NCBI RefSeq assembly: GCF_015668195.1
Contig: NZ_JADPFC010000007.1
Span: 18,296 to 82,295, forward strand
Source: Romboutsia_C sp015668195
Lineage (GTDB): Bacteria; Bacillota; Clostridia; Peptostreptococcales; Peptostreptococcaceae
DNA: 64,000 bases
Reading direction: 5' to 3'
Position 1 is the first letter of the stretch, and each line of letters opens with the position of its first letter. Below are positions 61,787-64,000 of this stretch, piece after piece. The translations under genes and the position numbers were made by a program. The notes under the pieces were generated by a model. The model saw nothing but the letters and a program-made list of their open reading frames with translations. It did not search any database and was not told where the DNA came from.

Positions 61787-62839
61787 ATGTTTTTTAAAGA
61801 ACCTAATGAGGTTGACTTAGGTGATACATCCATTCCAAATATCTTTATAGATATATTTATGCCTATGGCGGACGGGTTATACGTTAAAGTTTATCTCCTT
61901 GGATATAAAAATGCTTGTGACCCAAGTGCTAATCCTAAGTTTAACAATAACTCTATTGCAAAAGACTTAAATATCCCTCTTTCAGATGTATTATCAGCAT
62001 GGAAGTTTTGGGAAAGTAAGAATATAATTAAAATGCACAAAAACGAAGGCCTTGATGAATTCGATTATTCTGTTGAGTTTTTAGATTTAAAGAAACAGTA
62101 TATAGAAAATACTACTGTTAATACTAAATCTATTAAATCAAATACAGACTCTATTGTTTCTGTTGCTGAAAACCCAAGCATTAGAAAGATGTTTAACGCT
62201 ATAAATCAAATTGTAGGAAGACATCTTGACCCAGGTGAAAAAATTAGTATTTTAGATATAATGAATAAATACAATATGAATCCAGATATGATTGTTTATG
62301 CTTATGAAAATGTAAAAGAAAGAACTGGTTCTTCCAAGCCTGTTAAGTATATTGAGAGTATAATTAGAAACTGGTATGATAGCAACTTATATACTCCTGA
62401 TGATGTTAAAGTTAGTTTTAATGCTAGGAGTGAGAGATATACGATATACAAAACTATATTTAATGAATTAGGATTCTTCAGACAACCTTCTAGGTCTGAA
62501 AAGGAAACTATGGATATATGGTTAGATCAATTTAATATGGATATTGAATTAATTCTTGAAGCTTGTTCTAAGTCTAAAAATATTTCTAATCCTTCTATAA
62601 CATACATTGATGGTGTTATTAAAAGTTGGAATAATAAAAGCATAAAAAATCTTCAAGACTTAAAAATACAAAAAGAATCAAGAAAATTAAAAGAAAATGT
62701 TAATAAATTTTCCTCTAATAAAACTTCCGAAAATTATAAAAAGACTAAGTTCCATAACTTTAATGAGACATTCACTCAATATAGTCCAGAGGAACTAGAC
62801 AGAATTATCGAGAAAAGTCAGAAGGAAAAATTTAGGTAG
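61787..62839 (+). CDS. dnaD: DnaD-domain replication initiation protein
   Basis: A 350-residue protein with an N-terminal DnaD-like winged helix (MFFKEPNEVDLGDTSIPNIF onwards; IAKDLNIPLSDVLSAWKFWE) and two C-terminal DnaB_2-type helical repeats (RKMFNAINQIVGRHLDPGEK ... MVYAYENVKERTG-like, and again LDQFNMDIELILEACSKSKN). It helps load the replicative helicase at the origin. Coupled closely with dnaI (8-base gap). GCGAGGTG ribosome site. Confidence 0.92.
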   Translation: MFFKEPNEVDLGDTSIPNIFIDIFMPMADGLYVKVYLLGYKNACDPSANPKFNNNSIAKDLNIPLSDVLSAWKFWESKNIIKMHKNEGLDEFDYSVEFLDLKKQYIENTTVNTKSIKSNTDSIVSVAENPSIRKMFNAINQIVGRHLDPGEKISILDIMNKYNMNPDMIVYAYENVKERTGSSKPVKYIESIIRNWYDSNLYTPDDVKVSFNARSERYTIYKTIFNELGFFRQPSRSEKETMDIWLDQFNMDIELILEACSKSKNISNPSITYIDGVIKSWNNKSIKNLQDLKIQKESRKLKENVNKFSSNKTSENYKKTKFHNFNETFTQYSPEELDRIIEKSQKEKFR

Positions 62840-62847
62840 GTGATTAG

Positions 62848-63840
62848 ATGAACGAAAGTAAGATAAGAGAGATCCTGCTAAAGTACGAGCAAAAAAGAGA
62901 TGCAGATGAACTTGACTTAGAAAACAGAAAAAAAGAACTTTATACTCGAATACCAGAAATTCAGCATATAGAAGATGAGATTAGTAAAATTGGCCTTAAA
63001 CTAGCTAAGGCTGTTTTACTTGATCCTAATTCAAGAGAAAAGATAGTAAAGGAATCTAAAGAACAGATGGATACTCTAAAAGCTAGAAAATCTCTTCTTC
63101 TAAAAACTCATGGTATACCTGAAAATTATTTAGAGATGAAGTATGATTGTAATTACTGTAAAGATACTGGGTTTACGCCAAATGGTGAAAAATGTAGTTG
63201 TTTTAAGCAGGAAATAATCAATGAAGCTTACAAAATGTCTAATTTAGATAGAGTTTTAAGTAAAGAGAATTTTGCCAATTTCAATTTTGATATATTTTCA
63301 CCTGTAAGACCTGAAGGTGCTGGTATATCACCTAGAGAAAATATGCTTGATATATTCTCTATTTGTGAAAAATTCGTATTAGATTTCGATAAAGATAATG
63401 GTGAAAATCTACTTTTCTATGGTTCTACTGGACTAGGAAAAACTTATATGTCTAACTGTATTGCTAAAGATTTATTAGATAGAGGATATGTAGTTATATA
63501 TCAAACATCTTTTAAAATCCTAGAAATTATTGAGGACTATAAGTTTAGAAGAGATCCTAATAATAAAATGGCTAATGAAAATTATAAAAATCTATTCGAT
63601 TGCGATTTATTAATAATAGATGATCTTGGAACTGAGCTAAATAATTCATTTACGAGTGGTGAAATTTTTAATATAGTTAATACTCGATTGGTATCTGGTA
63701 AAAAGATAATAATCTCTACAAACTTATCTCCTAATCAAATAGGAAAAACTTATACTCAAAGAACTTTATCTAGAATATTAGATAAGTTTAGGCTTATAAA
63801 GTTTGTTGGTAATGATTTAAGATGGGAAAGATATAAATAG
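62848..63840 (+). CDS. dnaI: DnaI/DnaC-like helicase loader ATPase
   Basis: A 330-residue AAA+ ATPase. The N-terminal 150 residues contain a Cys zinc motif (YDCNYCKDTGFTPNGEKCSC) and a coiled helix, and the ATPase has Walker A LFYGSTGLGKTYMSNCIAKD and Walker B LLIIDDLGTEL. With the DnaD-domain protein it loads DnaB helicase. It is followed by a terminator at 63838..63875. Confidence 0.95.
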   Translation: MNESKIREILLKYEQKRDADELDLENRKKELYTRIPEIQHIEDEISKIGLKLAKAVLLDPNSREKIVKESKEQMDTLKARKSLLLKTHGIPENYLEMKYDCNYCKDTGFTPNGEKCSCFKQEIINEAYKMSNLDRVLSKENFANFNFDIFSPVRPEGAGISPRENMLDIFSICEKFVLDFDKDNGENLLFYGSTGLGKTYMSNCIAKDLLDRGYVVIYQTSFKILEIIEDYKFRRDPNNKMANENYKNLFDCDLLIIDDLGTELNNSFTSGEIFNIVNTRLVSGKKIIISTNLSPNQIGKTYTQRTLSRILDKFRLIKFVGNDLRWERYK

Positions 63841-63875
63841 GAGAAAAATATTATAATATTTTTCTCCTATTTTTT
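63838..63875 (+). terminator. Terminator of dnaD-dnaI
   Basis: TAGGAGAAAAATATTA pairs with TAATATTTTTCTCCTA, then T6. Confidence 0.9.
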
Positions 63876-63890
63876 ATTTTTGTAAACAAC

Positions 63891-63920
63891 AAAAAACTCT
63901 TAGATAAAATCTAAGAGTTT
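63891..63920 (-). terminator. Terminator of the tRNA gene
   Basis: AAACTCTTAGAT pairs with ATCTAAGAGTTT, followed by T-rich sequence on the minus strand, just after the tRNA 3' end. Confidence 0.85.
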
Positions 63921-63923
63921 GAT

Positions 63924-63998
63924 TGGAGCTGGTGATAGGAATCGAACCTACAACCTGCTGATTACAAGTCAGCTGCTCTACCGTTGAGCCACACCAGC
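63924..63998 (-). tRNA. tRNA-Thr (anticodon UGU)
   Basis: Read on the minus strand: acceptor GCTGGTG pairing with CACCAGC, D-arm with GGCTCAACGGTAGAGC, anticodon stem GCTGA/TCAGC with loop CTTGTAA giving anticodon TGT, T-arm GTAGGTTCGATTCCTAT, and encoded CCA. Standard cloverleaf length of 75 bases. Confidence 0.96.
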
Positions 63999-64000
63999 AT

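Noticed and set aside
1..64000. CRISPR arrays or transposases
   Set aside because: No regularly spaced repeats, cas genes, insertion sequences or transposase fragments were recognised on either strand.

Overview
The window is very AT-rich DNA from a low-GC, Gram-positive, spore-forming anaerobe. The sipL-like/veg/yabG sporulation cluster at the left end, spo0M, rubrerythrin, split cobalamin-dependent methionine synthase, a GadB/GadC system and strong AGGAGG-type ribosome sites point to the Clostridia, most likely Peptostreptococcaceae (Clostridioides/Paraclostridium-like). The genus is an inference; no 16S or marker search was possible. The sequence is a draft: a 96-base run of N (12471..12566) interrupts one gene.

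Layout. 1-4.3 kb: spore-assembly genes (sipL-like partial, veg, yabG), then a pseudouridine catabolism pair (wHTH-PfkB kinase and PsuG glycosidase). 4.5-8.9 kb: small proteins, a SEC-C protein, a UPF0489 (arginase-like) protein, an RNA pseudouridine synthase coupled to an RNA methyltransferase, and a DUF3298 protein. 8.9-15 kb: a glutamate-dependent acid-resistance locus with two near-identical glutamate decarboxylases, a GadC antiporter and an internally duplicated membrane protein. 15.3-20.9 kb: pyrF-carA-carB behind a ~0.5 kb leader with tandem PyrR-type attenuators. 20.9-32.2 kb: nitroreductase, M29 aminopeptidase, second PfkB kinase, luxS plus split metH (methyl cycle), a VanRSY-like two-component/carboxypeptidase set and a TtcA-like tRNA thiolase. 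32.5-34.8 kb: a C39-type peptidase and a decayed stretch with remnants of yebC and L-threonine dehydrogenase. 34.8-46.3 kb: DUF488, MprF, YaiI/YqxD, an ABC importer of the SsuABC/ThiXYZ type, rubrerythrin, YjdM/PhnA, a PQQ-type sugar dehydrogenase, a Cys/His-rich YmaF protein and a DUF421 protein. 46.5-58.8 kb: an accessory array (holin-like protein, OYE reductase/hydrolase/GPH transporter/AraC operon, TelA-XpaC pair, Spo0M, GntP permease). 58.8-64 kb: core genes rlmH, walJ-like MBL hydrolase, M1 peptidase, dnaD-like, dnaI-like and tRNA-Thr(UGU).

Main discovery candidate. The last codons of rlmH (encoding EPYHK-stop) recur four times, in the same orientation, in the gene-free gaps downstream of rlmH (about 56.94, 55.77, 53.18 and 46.55 kb). 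They divide the accessory region into cassettes. This is the layout of staphylococcal SCC elements, which integrate at the 3' end of rlmH through Ccr serine recombinases and leave such att repeats at each junction. No recombinase is in the window, so this looks like a composite, recombinase-less SCC-like island in a clostridial host. Its largest cassette carries a self-contained uptake-hydrolysis-reduction operon (GPH symporter, alpha/beta esterase, Fe-S flavoprotein ene-reductase) with a divergent AraC regulator.

Other points: the pyr leader is built from duplicated attenuator-plus-repeat modules; the apparent elongation of the second glutamate decarboxylase is exactly explained by an assembly error; and the 33.4-34.8 kb region is a gene graveyard.
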